Source of the DNA: a bacterium
GTDB lineage: Bacteria; Zhuqueibacterota; QNDG01; JAGLOF01
Direction: 5' to 3'
Assembly: GCA_016934955.1 (NCBI GenBank)
Contig: JAFGRY010000004.1
Location: forward strand, 124,001-188,000
Length of the DNA: 64,000 nucleotides
The notes beneath the pieces are model-generated. The model made no database searches. It saw nothing but the letters and a program-made list of their open reading frames with translations, and was not told where the DNA came from. Position numbers and translations under genes: made by a program. Below, piece by piece: positions 10,009 to 17,985 of the stretch. Positions within the stretch are counted from its first letter, which is position 1. The number at the start of each line of letters is the position of its first letter.

Positions 10009-10446
10009 TCAGTTCACTGTAATCGTTTTCACCCCTGAAACAGTGACCGATGTGGACTGGCTGATATATCCGATACCGCCGGGATTTTCTTTCACCCAAT
10101 CCATCACTTCTCTGTCGGTATCCACTTCCCGGGGGGGAAGACCGGCACCGCTGAAAATCTGGCCCTGCCAGTAGGATGTGACCGCAGCCACCGTTTTGTT
10201 GAGAATATCATTCGAGAAAGACGCCCGAATTGAAGAGGTGCTTTTCAGATCGACCGGAGTGATTTGGGTGTTGTCTTCCCATTTGGTTGTCTTTTTCAGA
10301 AAGATCCGCTGCAGATCCGCCTTGGAAATCGAAGTGACAGGATTTGCTGTATTCACAACAATCTTGAAGGATGACTGCGCTGCCGCATTAACGCATAATG
10401 TCAGCAGCACTATCGCGACAAGAATGTAGTTTAATCTTTTTATCAT
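10009..10446 (-). CDS. Small PstS-like substrate-binding protein
   Basis: A 145-residue exported protein with a signal peptide (1-23). The mature part matches the short PstS-like family: ISKADLQRIFLKKTTKWEDN, a Ser-rich SSIRASF segment, a YWQGQIFSGAGLPP block, and a C-terminal ENPGGIGYIS. These proteins are about half the size of the phosphate-binding PstS and usually sit beside a porin and a sensory protein, not an ABC transporter. That is also the arrangement here: porin 18 bp upstream, chemoreceptor downstream. No ABC permease is present. Phosphate or another oxyanion as ligand is possible but not shown. Confidence 0.8.
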   Translation of the reverse strand: MIKRLNYILVAIVLLTLCVNAAAQSSFKIVVNTANPVTSISKADLQRIFLKKTTKWEDNTQITPVDLKSTSSIRASFSNDILNKTVAAVTSYWQGQIFSGAGLPPREVDTDREVMDWVKENPGGIGYISQSTSVTVSGVKTITVN

Positions 10447-10464
10447 AGCACTGATCCTCTCTCT

Positions 10465-11760
10465 CTAAAAGTGGAAGGTTGTCTTGGCGATAAACATATT
10501 CCATTTCTGTGTTAAGCCTTCAGGGTTGAACAGAGCGAACGTTTGGCCGGTGCCGTCAATAGAGTGGTATTCCAGCTTCATGATCCAGTTGCTGGTTACA
10601 TCGATTCTGCCTGTAAAACAGATATCGTTCTGCCAGGCGTGGTGTTCAGGATACCCCTGCAGCAATTCCTTTTCCTCATTATTTGTATCAGAGGAAGAAT
10701 AGTAGGCCGAGAGGTTCAGCCATCTGTTCAGCTGGTAGTTGGCCATGCCGTAATAAAGGGTCCTGGTATCTTTCGAATGGGTAGCCGGGTCAGCGCCGAC
10801 ATATGTATCACCTTCAATAGTGAACGTTCTGTATTCACCGCTCAGGGTAAGGCGGTTGAACTGCCATTCACCAAAGTAACCGGTGGCCTGAATGTCATAC
10901 TCACCGTTGATGGGGATGGTCTGAGTCATGGCTATTGACGGCATTGTTGGATCCCCGGTAAGCACTTCTATGTCGAAAGATGACTTGAAATCCCAGGCAA
11001 ATTTGACCTTGTTGTAGCAAGATCCGATTTTCAGCCCGGTCAACGGCGTATTCCAGGCAAGTTTGGCTGTTATCACCCTTTCAATCTCCGCGGCATTATC
11101 TAATGTACTATTCCAGGTGACTGACACGATGCCGGGGCTGGCGGCCATCCCCGCCGCAATCTGTGAGCCGACACCATAATATTCATTCTGGAAGTAGCTG
11201 CTGTTCTGATCAAAGATATTGTAGGCGCCATAGACAAGGTCATATTCAAAATCACCCAGTTTCGAAACCGGCAGAATACCGTAGATTCCTAAGCCGTCAA
11301 CTGCAAGAGTAAAGTCACGCTCCTGTTCATTATAGGTGCTTTGAGGCAGAAGTGCGGGAACCCGGGCCATATCGATATCGCGGATCGCACTGTACAGTCC
11401 CATGGGATTTTTCATTCGACCAACCCTGAAGCCAAGAAAATCTTTCCAGTGATAGTCTCCATAGGCCCAGTCGAGAGTGACCAGGAAGTTACTGTCGAAT
11501 CCAATATCACGGGCATAGAGCTGAGCGCCGATTCTCAGTTTTGAACTGGGTGTTGCCATAAAAGAGATTGCGGCTTCGCCCCATTCGAAAGAACCGTCTT
11601 TTGAACATTCAGTCATATAGTTGTTCCCCGTGGACTGGAGGAAGCCCTTGCTGACAAAACCATGGATCGAGAGGTTGTCGGTCGAATGCTGAGCTGATGC
11701 TGTCATCGCGGTTACGAAAATTAGCAGGATTCCCAAAATCAGTGTGCTACGGTTTGACAT
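10465..11760 (-). CDS. Outer-membrane porin-like beta-barrel
   Basis: A 431-residue protein with a signal peptide (1-24, ending TASAQ). Amphipathic strands rich in Tyr, Trp and Gly follow throughout, and it ends in the aromatic pattern FIAKTTFHF typical of outer-membrane barrel C-termini. The internal stretch DYHWKDFLGFRVGRMKNPMG resembles the constriction region of porins that take up anions or small solutes. It is the first gene after the sigma-54 promoter at 11839-11854 and so probably leads the operon. Substrate specificity cannot be read from the sequence. Confidence 0.82.
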   Translation of the reverse strand: MSNRSTLILGILLIFVTAMTASAQHSTDNLSIHGFVSKGFLQSTGNNYMTECSKDGSFEWGEAAISFMATPSSKLRIGAQLYARDIGFDSNFLVTLDWAYGDYHWKDFLGFRVGRMKNPMGLYSAIRDIDMARVPALLPQSTYNEQERDFTLAVDGLGIYGILPVSKLGDFEYDLVYGAYNIFDQNSSYFQNEYYGVGSQIAAGMAASPGIVSVTWNSTLDNAAEIERVITAKLAWNTPLTGLKIGSCYNKVKFAWDFKSSFDIEVLTGDPTMPSIAMTQTIPINGEYDIQATGYFGEWQFNRLTLSGEYRTFTIEGDTYVGADPATHSKDTRTLYYGMANYQLNRWLNLSAYYSSSDTNNEEKELLQGYPEHHAWQNDICFTGRIDVTSNWIMKLEYHSIDGTGQTFALFNPEGLTQKWNMFIAKTTFHF

Positions 11761-11838
11761 GATCGTCTCCTTTTTGCGTTAATGTAATCCCCGGGAACGG
11801 TTTCGTTCCCTGGATGTACCAATAGCCGGCTGCTGTAA

Positions 11839-11854
11839 CGCATTCTTCGTGCCA
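11839..11854 (-). promoter_or_regulatory. Sigma-54 (-24/-12) promoter for the porin-chemotaxis operon
   Basis: Read on the minus strand the sequence is TGGCAC GAAGA ATGCG. It has the full -24 element, and GG is separated from GC by exactly 10 bp, as RpoN promoters require. The only departure from TGGCAC-N5-TTGCA is in the -12 flanks. Transcription would start near 11828, giving a leader of about 68 nt before the porin ATG. The NtrC-type activator gene ends about 200 bp upstream, making it the likely activator. No clear paired enhancer dyad was found between them. Confidence 0.8.
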
Positions 11855-12057
11855 TTGCTGGCCATGTGCAACGCAATCCATGGCTTAAGTAATTGGTAAA
11901 TTGTGGGTTATGTTGCTAGAAACAAAGAGAGGGAAATGTGTCACCACGCGCGTCGTCATCAGGATGTGACGGATCGGTATACCGTTTGGTAGCAGCTGGT
12001 GGGGAGAACCGGTTCGCCCCGGGCACGTTCGACCAATACGCTGCCGGCGGCCGAGGG
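11855..12057. other. Intergenic region upstream of the sigma-54 promoter
   Basis: This 203-bp stretch lies between the activator gene and the porin promoter. It contains a perfect CGGTATACCG palindrome (11975-11984) and a near-perfect 20-bp palindrome at 12001-12020 centred on GAACCGGTTC. Either could be a binding site for the activator or part of the activator gene's 3-prime end structure. No coding sequence is convincing here. Confidence 0.4.
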
Positions 12058-13512
12058 CTACTGGTGAAGACGTCTCAGATAGGTGTGAAGCACCCGGACG
12101 GAAATGCCCAGGTACTGAGCCGTCCGTGTCTGGTTGCCTTCGTGTTTTTCATACGCTTTTTTCACAATATCGAGCGTGATTTTATTGAGATCGATCTGCC
12201 GGTCGGGAAGCGGCAGGTTGCAGAGGTCCGTCCCTGTCATCGCATCATACGTATCTCCGGTTGCCGCGGGCTCGATGAAGCAGGCCTTTAGATGTTCGGG
12301 CGTGATCTCCACGTCATTCCAGTAGAGAAGGATGCGTTCGATCATATTTTTCAGTTCACGCACATTGCCCGGCCAGTGGTAGGCCTGCATCATTTCCGCA
12401 GCCGCGCCGCTGATACGCTCGAAACGGGTCTTTTTCTTCTGGCGAAGTTCATTGAGAAAAAGCGTGGCCAGTGGTAAAATTTCCTGGCGCCGCTCCCTCA
12501 GGGGCGGAATATTGATATACCCTATGTTCAGGCGGTAGAACAGATCCTGTCTGAATGATCCTTCTTTCACCTGCCGGGCAACGTTCTGGTTGGTCGCGCC
12601 GATGAAACGGGCGTTTGTGACAAGTTTTTTTGATCCCCCGACCTGATAGTAGGTGCGTTCCTGCAGCACCCGCAGCAGCTTCGCCTGGTGCTCGATGGGC
12701 ATCTCGGTGATCTCATCCAGGAAGATCGTTCCGTCCTGGGCGAGTTCCAGCTTCCCTTTCTGCCCTTTTGGATTGCCACCGGTAAAGCTTCCGGGCGCGT
12801 ACCCGAAGAGTTCGCTTTCGAAGAGGGTGGGGCTGATCGCGGCGCAGTTCAGATCGATGAAGGGGGTAATGATATCGCCCGTGCCGTAATGAATCGAGTG
12901 GGCGACCAGTTCCTTGCCGGTGCCCGTTTCTCCTTCAATGAGAACAGGAATATCCGGATTCTCATGCAATTTTGCCGCAGTGCCGAAAATATCCTGCATG
13001 ACTGTTGAGAAGATGCCGACATCGACGGACCCCATCTGGCGGGCGAAGGCTTTTCTGACCTCGATAAGCTCGGCTTCGATATCCTTTGTGGCTCGTTTTA
13101 CCTCCTGCTGGAAATCCTCCGTCAGCTTGCGGTTTTCATTGCGCAGATGGATGAATTCACCGATACGCTGGATTATAGTGTCCAATTCCTTCACGTCAAC
13201 CGGCTTCAGCAGATATTCATAGGCGCCGGCCCGCATCGCTTCCACCGCCCCTTTCACATCACCGTGTCCGGTGAACAGCAGGACTTCGATATCCTTCAGA
13301 CTCTCCGTTCCCTTGATACGCCGGAGCAGTTCATTGCCATCCATGCGCGGCATTTTTATATCGGATATGACGATATGGACCGGCTGCTGTTTCAGTACTT
13401 CCAGAGCGTGCTTCCCGTCGCCGCTTTCCAGGACCGTGTGGCCCCGTTCCCTGATAAAGGCGGCGAGGCTTTCCCGTACCGATTCGTTGTCTTCAACAAG
13501 CAGAATGTTCAT
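12058..13512 (-). CDS. NtrC-family sigma-54-dependent response regulator
   Basis: A 484-residue activator with the standard order of domains. The receiver (1-120) has acidic residues E7 and D8, phospho-acceptor D51 and a KP dyad at 103-104. The AAA+ sigma-54 domain (about 165-400) has Walker A GETGTGKE (194-201) and Walker B TIFLDE (262-267). A Fis-type HTH lies at about 443-484. The sigma-54 contact loop reads GSFTGG (241-246) in place of the usual GAFTGA; the key Phe and Thr are kept. It starts 19 bp after the sensor kinase gene, forming a two-gene operon. It most likely drives the sigma-54 promoter at 11839-11854. Confidence 0.95.
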   Translation of the reverse strand: MNILLVEDNESVRESLAAFIRERGHTVLESGDGKHALEVLKQQPVHIVISDIKMPRMDGNELLRRIKGTESLKDIEVLLFTGHGDVKGAVEAMRAGAYEYLLKPVDVKELDTIIQRIGEFIHLRNENRKLTEDFQQEVKRATKDIEAELIEVRKAFARQMGSVDVGIFSTVMQDIFGTAAKLHENPDIPVLIEGETGTGKELVAHSIHYGTGDIITPFIDLNCAAISPTLFESELFGYAPGSFTGGNPKGQKGKLELAQDGTIFLDEITEMPIEHQAKLLRVLQERTYYQVGGSKKLVTNARFIGATNQNVARQVKEGSFRQDLFYRLNIGYINIPPLRERRQEILPLATLFLNELRQKKKTRFERISGAAAEMMQAYHWPGNVRELKNMIERILLYWNDVEITPEHLKACFIEPAATGDTYDAMTGTDLCNLPLPDRQIDLNKITLDIVKKAYEKHEGNQTRTAQYLGISVRVLHTYLRRLHQ

Positions 13513-13531
13513 CTATCCTCCATGTAGATAA

Positions 13532-15775
13532 TCAGGAAAGGGGCAGTCTGATCCGGAACCGGGCGCCGCCGCCTTTGATATTGCCGGCTTCGATCGTGCC
13601 TTTAATCTCTTCCAGAAGATGCTTGACAATGGAAAGGCCCAGTCCCATCCCCTGACTCTGCTCCGCCGGCAGCGCCAGCGGCTCGAAGAGGCGGACGAGA
13701 ATGTCTTCCGGAATTCCCGGTCCGTTATCGGTTACTTCAATGATGCAGGTTCGTTTATACTGGCGTGTGCGTATTCTGACCCATTTTTCCTCGATGTCGA
13801 GTGTGTCGAGCGCGTGCATGGAATTTGAGAGAAGGTTGATCAGCGCCTGTTCCAGAGGGAGGATACCTGTTTTGACGAAGGTCACTTTTTCCGAGAGATC
13901 GAGCTGCAGCGTGATCCCGTGGGACGCCAGCTGCTGGCGGATAAAGGATATGCTGTTCCGGATCGTTTCATTTATGTTAATGAGTTTCCTGGGGGTCCGT
14001 TCCTGCCGGACAAGGGAACGCATGTGGGTGATTATCTGACTTATCTTTTCCGCTTCACTGGAAATGAACTGAAGGTTTTTCATGAGATTTTTTCTGATCA
14101 CTTCCTCGTCTTCTTCGCCCCAGTAGAGCAGGGAGTCCACTTTGACTTTCAGAGCGGTCAGCGGCTGATTGATCTCATGGGCGATACCGGTTGCCAGAGT
14201 GCCGAGTGAGGCCATTCTCAGGGCCCGCTGGGAGCGGCGTTCCGCCTCCTGCACGTTTTTTTCATCGGTGATATCACGATTGATGGCCAGAATATGTGAG
14301 CATGAACCTGCAGTGTCGAGAATCGGAATCAGCGTCGTTTCGATCAGCCGTTTGGTATCACCGGCATAGGTGCTACCGAACAGTACTCTTCTGCGGTCCC
14401 GGACGACATCGGTGTAAAGACGGATTCGCTGTTCCGCAATATCCGGCCGGAACACCTCTTCAATCGTGTGCCCCAGTATATCGGACTTCCTGATCTGTGA
14501 CCATTTAAGAAGAACATCGTTGACCTCTACGAATCGGTACCTTCCCGTATCTTCAACCTTGATCAACGCGATCGCCTCCGCGACGTTGTTTACAATGAAG
14601 GAGAGCTGGTTCTGGCTCTCCTTCAGGGCCTCTTCGGCCGTGTGCTGAAGCGAGTCATCCCTGGTGGTGACGATGAGGGAGGTGATTTTTCGTTCGTGAT
14701 CGTGGATCGCCGCGATATTGATGGCGCCGTGGAACCGGGATCCGTCCCTGCGCACCATTTCGCATTCCAGCGAGCGAACCTTTTTCCCTTTCTGCGCCTG
14801 CTGAAATATGAGACGGCCCTGTTCGTGGTATTCCGGAGCGATGAACTCCAGGGCGTTTTTCCCGAGCATGTCGTGTTCATCGCTGCATCCGTAGAGTTCG
14901 GCGGCTCTTGCCGAGACAAACGTGAGATTGCCCTTGAGATCGATAACGCTGAGCGCGTCAGGCATCGATGTTATCAGATTCTTGTACAGCGATTCTGATT
15001 GTCGAAGCGCTGATTCGGCCGCTTTCCTGAAGGTTATATCCCTGACAAAACTCACCCGCAGCGTTTCATCGCCCCGGGAAATGGTGCTCACGCTCACTTC
15101 AACGTCAATGGCGCCGGTATGGCTCCGGATATGCTGCCACTCGAAAGAGAGGAATCCTGTTTTCGCAAGCTGCCTGTCGAGCTCCCGCAGCACGGTCGTG
15201 CTTTTTCTGCCGTCAGGCTGGAGAGGGGGGGAGTAGTCCAGCGGTGTCTTGCCGATTATTGCCTCTTTCTCACAGGCGAACAGTTCGAGCGCTTTCGGAT
15301 TACAGTCTATGTACACCAGATCCCTGAGCATGAAAATCGCATCATGGGCCGATTCAAAGAAAATACGGTATCGCTCCTCGTCTTCCTTGATCCGGCGTTC
15401 CATACGATGCTTGTATATCGCGGTCTTGATGGCCCCGTTCAATTCAATTTCATTGAACGGTTTCACCAGATACCCGTAAGGCATTGTTTTTTCAATGCGC
15501 TCAAGGGATACGGCGTCACTGTGGGCGGTGAGGTAAATGACCGGTATATCAAAGTCACGCTGAATAACCTCGACGGTCCTGATCCCGTCGAGATCACCTT
15601 CGAGGAAAATGTCCATGAGGATGATGTCGGGCCTGAGTGTACCGGCTTTCTCGATCGCCGTCCGCCCGTTTGCAGCGGTACCGCAAACGGTGTATCCGAG
15701 ACTATGGAGCGACGCCCGGATATTCTCGGAAATGATCATTTCGTCTTCAACAATCAGGATGCGGCTTTTTTCCAT
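13532..15775 (-). CDS. Sensor histidine kinase with N-terminal receiver and three PAS domains
   Basis: A 747-residue soluble protein with no membrane segments. It has a receiver (1-120, phospho-acceptor D55, KPF motif at 105-107), then PAS domains at about 135-250, 262-380 and 388-505. The HisKA H-box is at about 520-585 (GIAHEINQPLTALK, H533), followed by an HATPase domain with DNGPGIP and GMGLGLSIV. The ntrB-like H-box and the adjacent NtrC-type regulator make it the cognate kinase. The receiver at the front means another kinase may feed into it. The PAS domains show no obvious heme or flavin ligand motif. Expression is likely from the promoter at 15841-15869. Confidence 0.93.
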   Translation of the reverse strand: MEKSRILIVEDEMIISENIRASLHSLGYTVCGTAANGRTAIEKAGTLRPDIILMDIFLEGDLDGIRTVEVIQRDFDIPVIYLTAHSDAVSLERIEKTMPYGYLVKPFNEIELNGAIKTAIYKHRMERRIKEDEERYRIFFESAHDAIFMLRDLVYIDCNPKALELFACEKEAIIGKTPLDYSPPLQPDGRKSTTVLRELDRQLAKTGFLSFEWQHIRSHTGAIDVEVSVSTISRGDETLRVSFVRDITFRKAAESALRQSESLYKNLITSMPDALSVIDLKGNLTFVSARAAELYGCSDEHDMLGKNALEFIAPEYHEQGRLIFQQAQKGKKVRSLECEMVRRDGSRFHGAINIAAIHDHERKITSLIVTTRDDSLQHTAEEALKESQNQLSFIVNNVAEAIALIKVEDTGRYRFVEVNDVLLKWSQIRKSDILGHTIEEVFRPDIAEQRIRLYTDVVRDRRRVLFGSTYAGDTKRLIETTLIPILDTAGSCSHILAINRDITDEKNVQEAERRSQRALRMASLGTLATGIAHEINQPLTALKVKVDSLLYWGEEDEEVIRKNLMKNLQFISSEAEKISQIITHMRSLVRQERTPRKLININETIRNSISFIRQQLASHGITLQLDLSEKVTFVKTGILPLEQALINLLSNSMHALDTLDIEEKWVRIRTRQYKRTCIIEVTDNGPGIPEDILVRLFEPLALPAEQSQGMGLGLSIVKHLLEEIKGTIEAGNIKGGGARFRIRLPLS

Positions 15776-15840
15776 GCGTTCTCCCGAGCTTCCGGCGATC
15801 TCGTTGTCCTGAAGGAGGAATCCGTTTACCGGCTTATATA

Positions 15841-15869
15841 ATAGTATACATTTATTTCTGATATGTCAA
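15841..15869 (-). promoter_or_regulatory. Sigma-70-type promoter for the kinase-regulator operon
   Basis: On the minus strand, TTGACA (15864-15869) and TACTAT (15841-15846) are separated by exactly 17 bp. The -35 is a perfect consensus and the -10 matches at four of six positions; an overlapping TATACT is less well spaced. The kinase ATG is at 15775. Confidence 0.65.
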
Positions 15870-16005
15870 GACCATTGTGCTGAGAACCGGAGTGATCCGG
15901 ATATATATTCCGGGTGTTCCCTTTCCGCATCCGGGCTGAGGCTGGTGCTTCTGAATCGTGCGGCAACAGGGATAGCGGCACATTTTTTTGAATATATTAT
16001 TTGTC

Positions 16006-16034
16006 TTGACTTCCTGATAATCATTTATTAATTT
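16006..16034 (+). promoter_or_regulatory. Possible promoter for the patatin gene
   Basis: TTGACT (16006-16011) is followed 17 bp later by TAATTT (16029-16034) within a very AT-rich stretch. The -35 is good and the -10 weak. It is divergent from the promoter at 15841-15869, and the gene starts at 16067. Confidence 0.4.
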
Positions 16035-16066
16035 ATTATTTAAAAAACAAAGAGTACTTCTGCCAT

Positions 16067-16909
16067 ATGAAACGGATCGGGCTGGCCCTCGGCGGCGGCG
16101 GTGCACGGGGCCTGTGTCATATCGAGTTCATCAAAGTGCTCGATGAGCTGCACCTGAAGCCGTCGATCATTTCCGGCACCAGTATCGGGTCGATCATCGG
16201 CGCTTTTTACGCGGCCGGCTTCAGCGGTGATGAGATGACGGCGCTGATCGATACGATCAGTCTCCGTGAACTCACCCGCCTGCTTGATTTTTCCATTCTC
16301 AGCCCCTCCGGACTCGTCAAGGGTGACCGGGTGATCGAGTTTCTGGAAGAGAATCTGCCGGCAAAGCGATTTGAGGATCTGGAGATACCCCTGAAAATAG
16401 TCGCCACCGATTTCTGGAACAGGGAGGAGGTGGTGTTCGAATCCGGTGAATTGATCCCGGCGATCCGGGCCAGCATATCGATTCCCGGTATTTTCGAGCC
16501 GGTGAACCAGAACGGAGTGGTGATGGTCGATGGCGGAGCGGTCAATCCGGTCCCGATGAGCGTCATTCATGATCTCTGCGATTTCCTTATTGCCGTCGAT
16601 GTGTCCGGAACAAACGCGCCGCCGAAACGTAATAAAATACCGTCCATGTTCACTGCGGTGATGACCTTTTTTCAAATAATGGAAACGAGTATCAACCGGG
16701 AACAGAGAGCGATCTTCAATCCCGATATATACCTGCGGCCCAGACTTGAAAATGTACAGGTTCTTGATTTTCACCGTGATGATGAGATACTGGCCAGCGT
16801 CTCCGACGATGTCGTGCACTTCAGAAAAGAACTCACTGCGAAGCTGGAGATGACATCCCGGCCGCGTGTTCGCAACTTTCTTGACTGGTTCAGGCGTTCC
16901 CTGGCATAG
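16067..16909 (+). CDS. Patatin-like phospholipase
   Basis: A 280-residue cytoplasmic or membrane-associated lipid hydrolase of the RssA/NTE type. The oxyanion-hole glycine run GGGGARG is at 9-15, the nucleophile elbow GTSIGS has Ser39, and the catalytic Asp lies in the DGG motif (D155). These are all the residues of the Ser-Asp dyad. No signal peptide or barrel domain is present, so it is not an autotransporter-type patatin. It precedes an orphan kinase gene by 20 bp, but a functional link is not evident. Confidence 0.92.
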   Translation: MKRIGLALGGGGARGLCHIEFIKVLDELHLKPSIISGTSIGSIIGAFYAAGFSGDEMTALIDTISLRELTRLLDFSILSPSGLVKGDRVIEFLEENLPAKRFEDLEIPLKIVATDFWNREEVVFESGELIPAIRASISIPGIFEPVNQNGVVMVDGGAVNPVPMSVIHDLCDFLIAVDVSGTNAPPKRNKIPSMFTAVMTFFQIMETSINREQRAIFNPDIYLRPRLENVQVLDFHRDDEILASVSDDVVHFRKELTAKLEMTSRPRVRNFLDWFRRSLA

Positions 16910-16929
16910 AACTCTAGCCCCTGGAGAAG

Positions 16930-17985
16930 ATGATGATTGCCAAAAACAAGATACGTATATTGCACATAGGGGAACAAGACGGCTGGTTGGACGCGATTTC
17001 CGGGGTCTTCAGGAAGCAGGGCGGCGAATACGAATTTGCATCCGTTTCCGATGCAGGATCATCCATCGGCCATATTGAACGATTCCAGCCGGATATTCTG
17101 CTCATGTCCCTGGAAGAGTACAGCGGAAACGTCCCGGCTGTACGCATGATGCCCAAGGGGAGAGACTCGGTGCCGCTGCTGCTGCTCTGCGCTCCCGGCG
17201 ACATCAGCGACGCTGAAGATCTTATTGAGAGCGATGTGCCGGATTATTACATCGCCACCGATGAGACACTGCCCGGACTGCCCTTTGCAGTGAGGCGGAC
17301 GCTGACGCTCTGGGAATCAGGGAAGGAACAGGCGGTTCGGGAACAAGCGCTCTGGGAAGCCTTGAAAAAGAAAGAAATATTTCTCAAGGAACTCTACCAC
17401 CGGGTAAAGAATAATTTCCAGACCATTGCCAGCATGCTCAGCCTGCAGTCCCAGTATGTGGAAGATGAAGAGATCATCGAGATGTTCAGCCAGTGTCAGG
17501 ACCGGGTGCGGGCGATGGCGTTGATTCATGAACGGCTGCAGAATTCAGCCGACCTGGTGAGCATCGATTTCAATGAGTATGTGGACAGCCTCATCAAGGG
17601 GCTGTTCTGGTCATACAGCGCCGACCATCGACGGATCAGAACAACGGTTGATGTGCGCTCATCCAATATTAAAATGGATACCAGCATCATCTGCGGTCTC
17701 ATCATTAACGAGCTGGTCTCCAATTCGCTTAAGTATGCATTTCCCGCCAAACTGCCCGGCGATCACCTTATTTCCATCCGGTTCGATCAGGACGAACAGG
17801 GGGTTAATACGCTCGAGGTCCAGGATAACGGCATCGGGCTGCCGGAGAACGTCGATTTTTACCATCCGCAGACACTGGGGCTGCAGCTGGTTATAATCTT
17901 CTCCCAGGATCAGCTGAACGGAAAAATAACCGTCGACTGTAAAAACGGCACACTGGTGCGCATCGTCTTCAAGGAGTGGGACTGA
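16930..17985 (+). CDS. HisKA_2-type sensor kinase with degenerate receiver
   Basis: A 351-residue soluble protein. Residues 7-125 have the receiver fold pattern, but the phospho-acceptor position holds Ser60 (DILLMSLEE) and the acidic pair at the N-terminus is replaced (HIGEQD). It is therefore a pseudo-receiver. A coiled-coil linker is followed by a HisKA_2 dimerisation domain with ELYHRVKNNFQTIASMLSLQ (H157) and an HATPase domain (NELVSNSLKYAFP, DNGIGLPE). This is a family found in light, stress and general sensing kinases. No response regulator is adjacent. Two ATGs in tandem (16930, 16933) fit the GGAG at 16923; the second is better spaced. Confidence 0.88.
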   Translation: MMIAKNKIRILHIGEQDGWLDAISGVFRKQGGEYEFASVSDAGSSIGHIERFQPDILLMSLEEYSGNVPAVRMMPKGRDSVPLLLLCAPGDISDAEDLIESDVPDYYIATDETLPGLPFAVRRTLTLWESGKEQAVREQALWEALKKKEIFLKELYHRVKNNFQTIASMLSLQSQYVEDEEIIEMFSQCQDRVRAMALIHERLQNSADLVSIDFNEYVDSLIKGLFWSYSADHRRIRTTVDVRSSNIKMDTSIICGLIINELVSNSLKYAFPAKLPGDHLISIRFDQDEQGVNTLEVQDNGIGLPENVDFYHPQTLGLQLVIIFSQDQLNGKITVDCKNGTLVRIVFKEWD

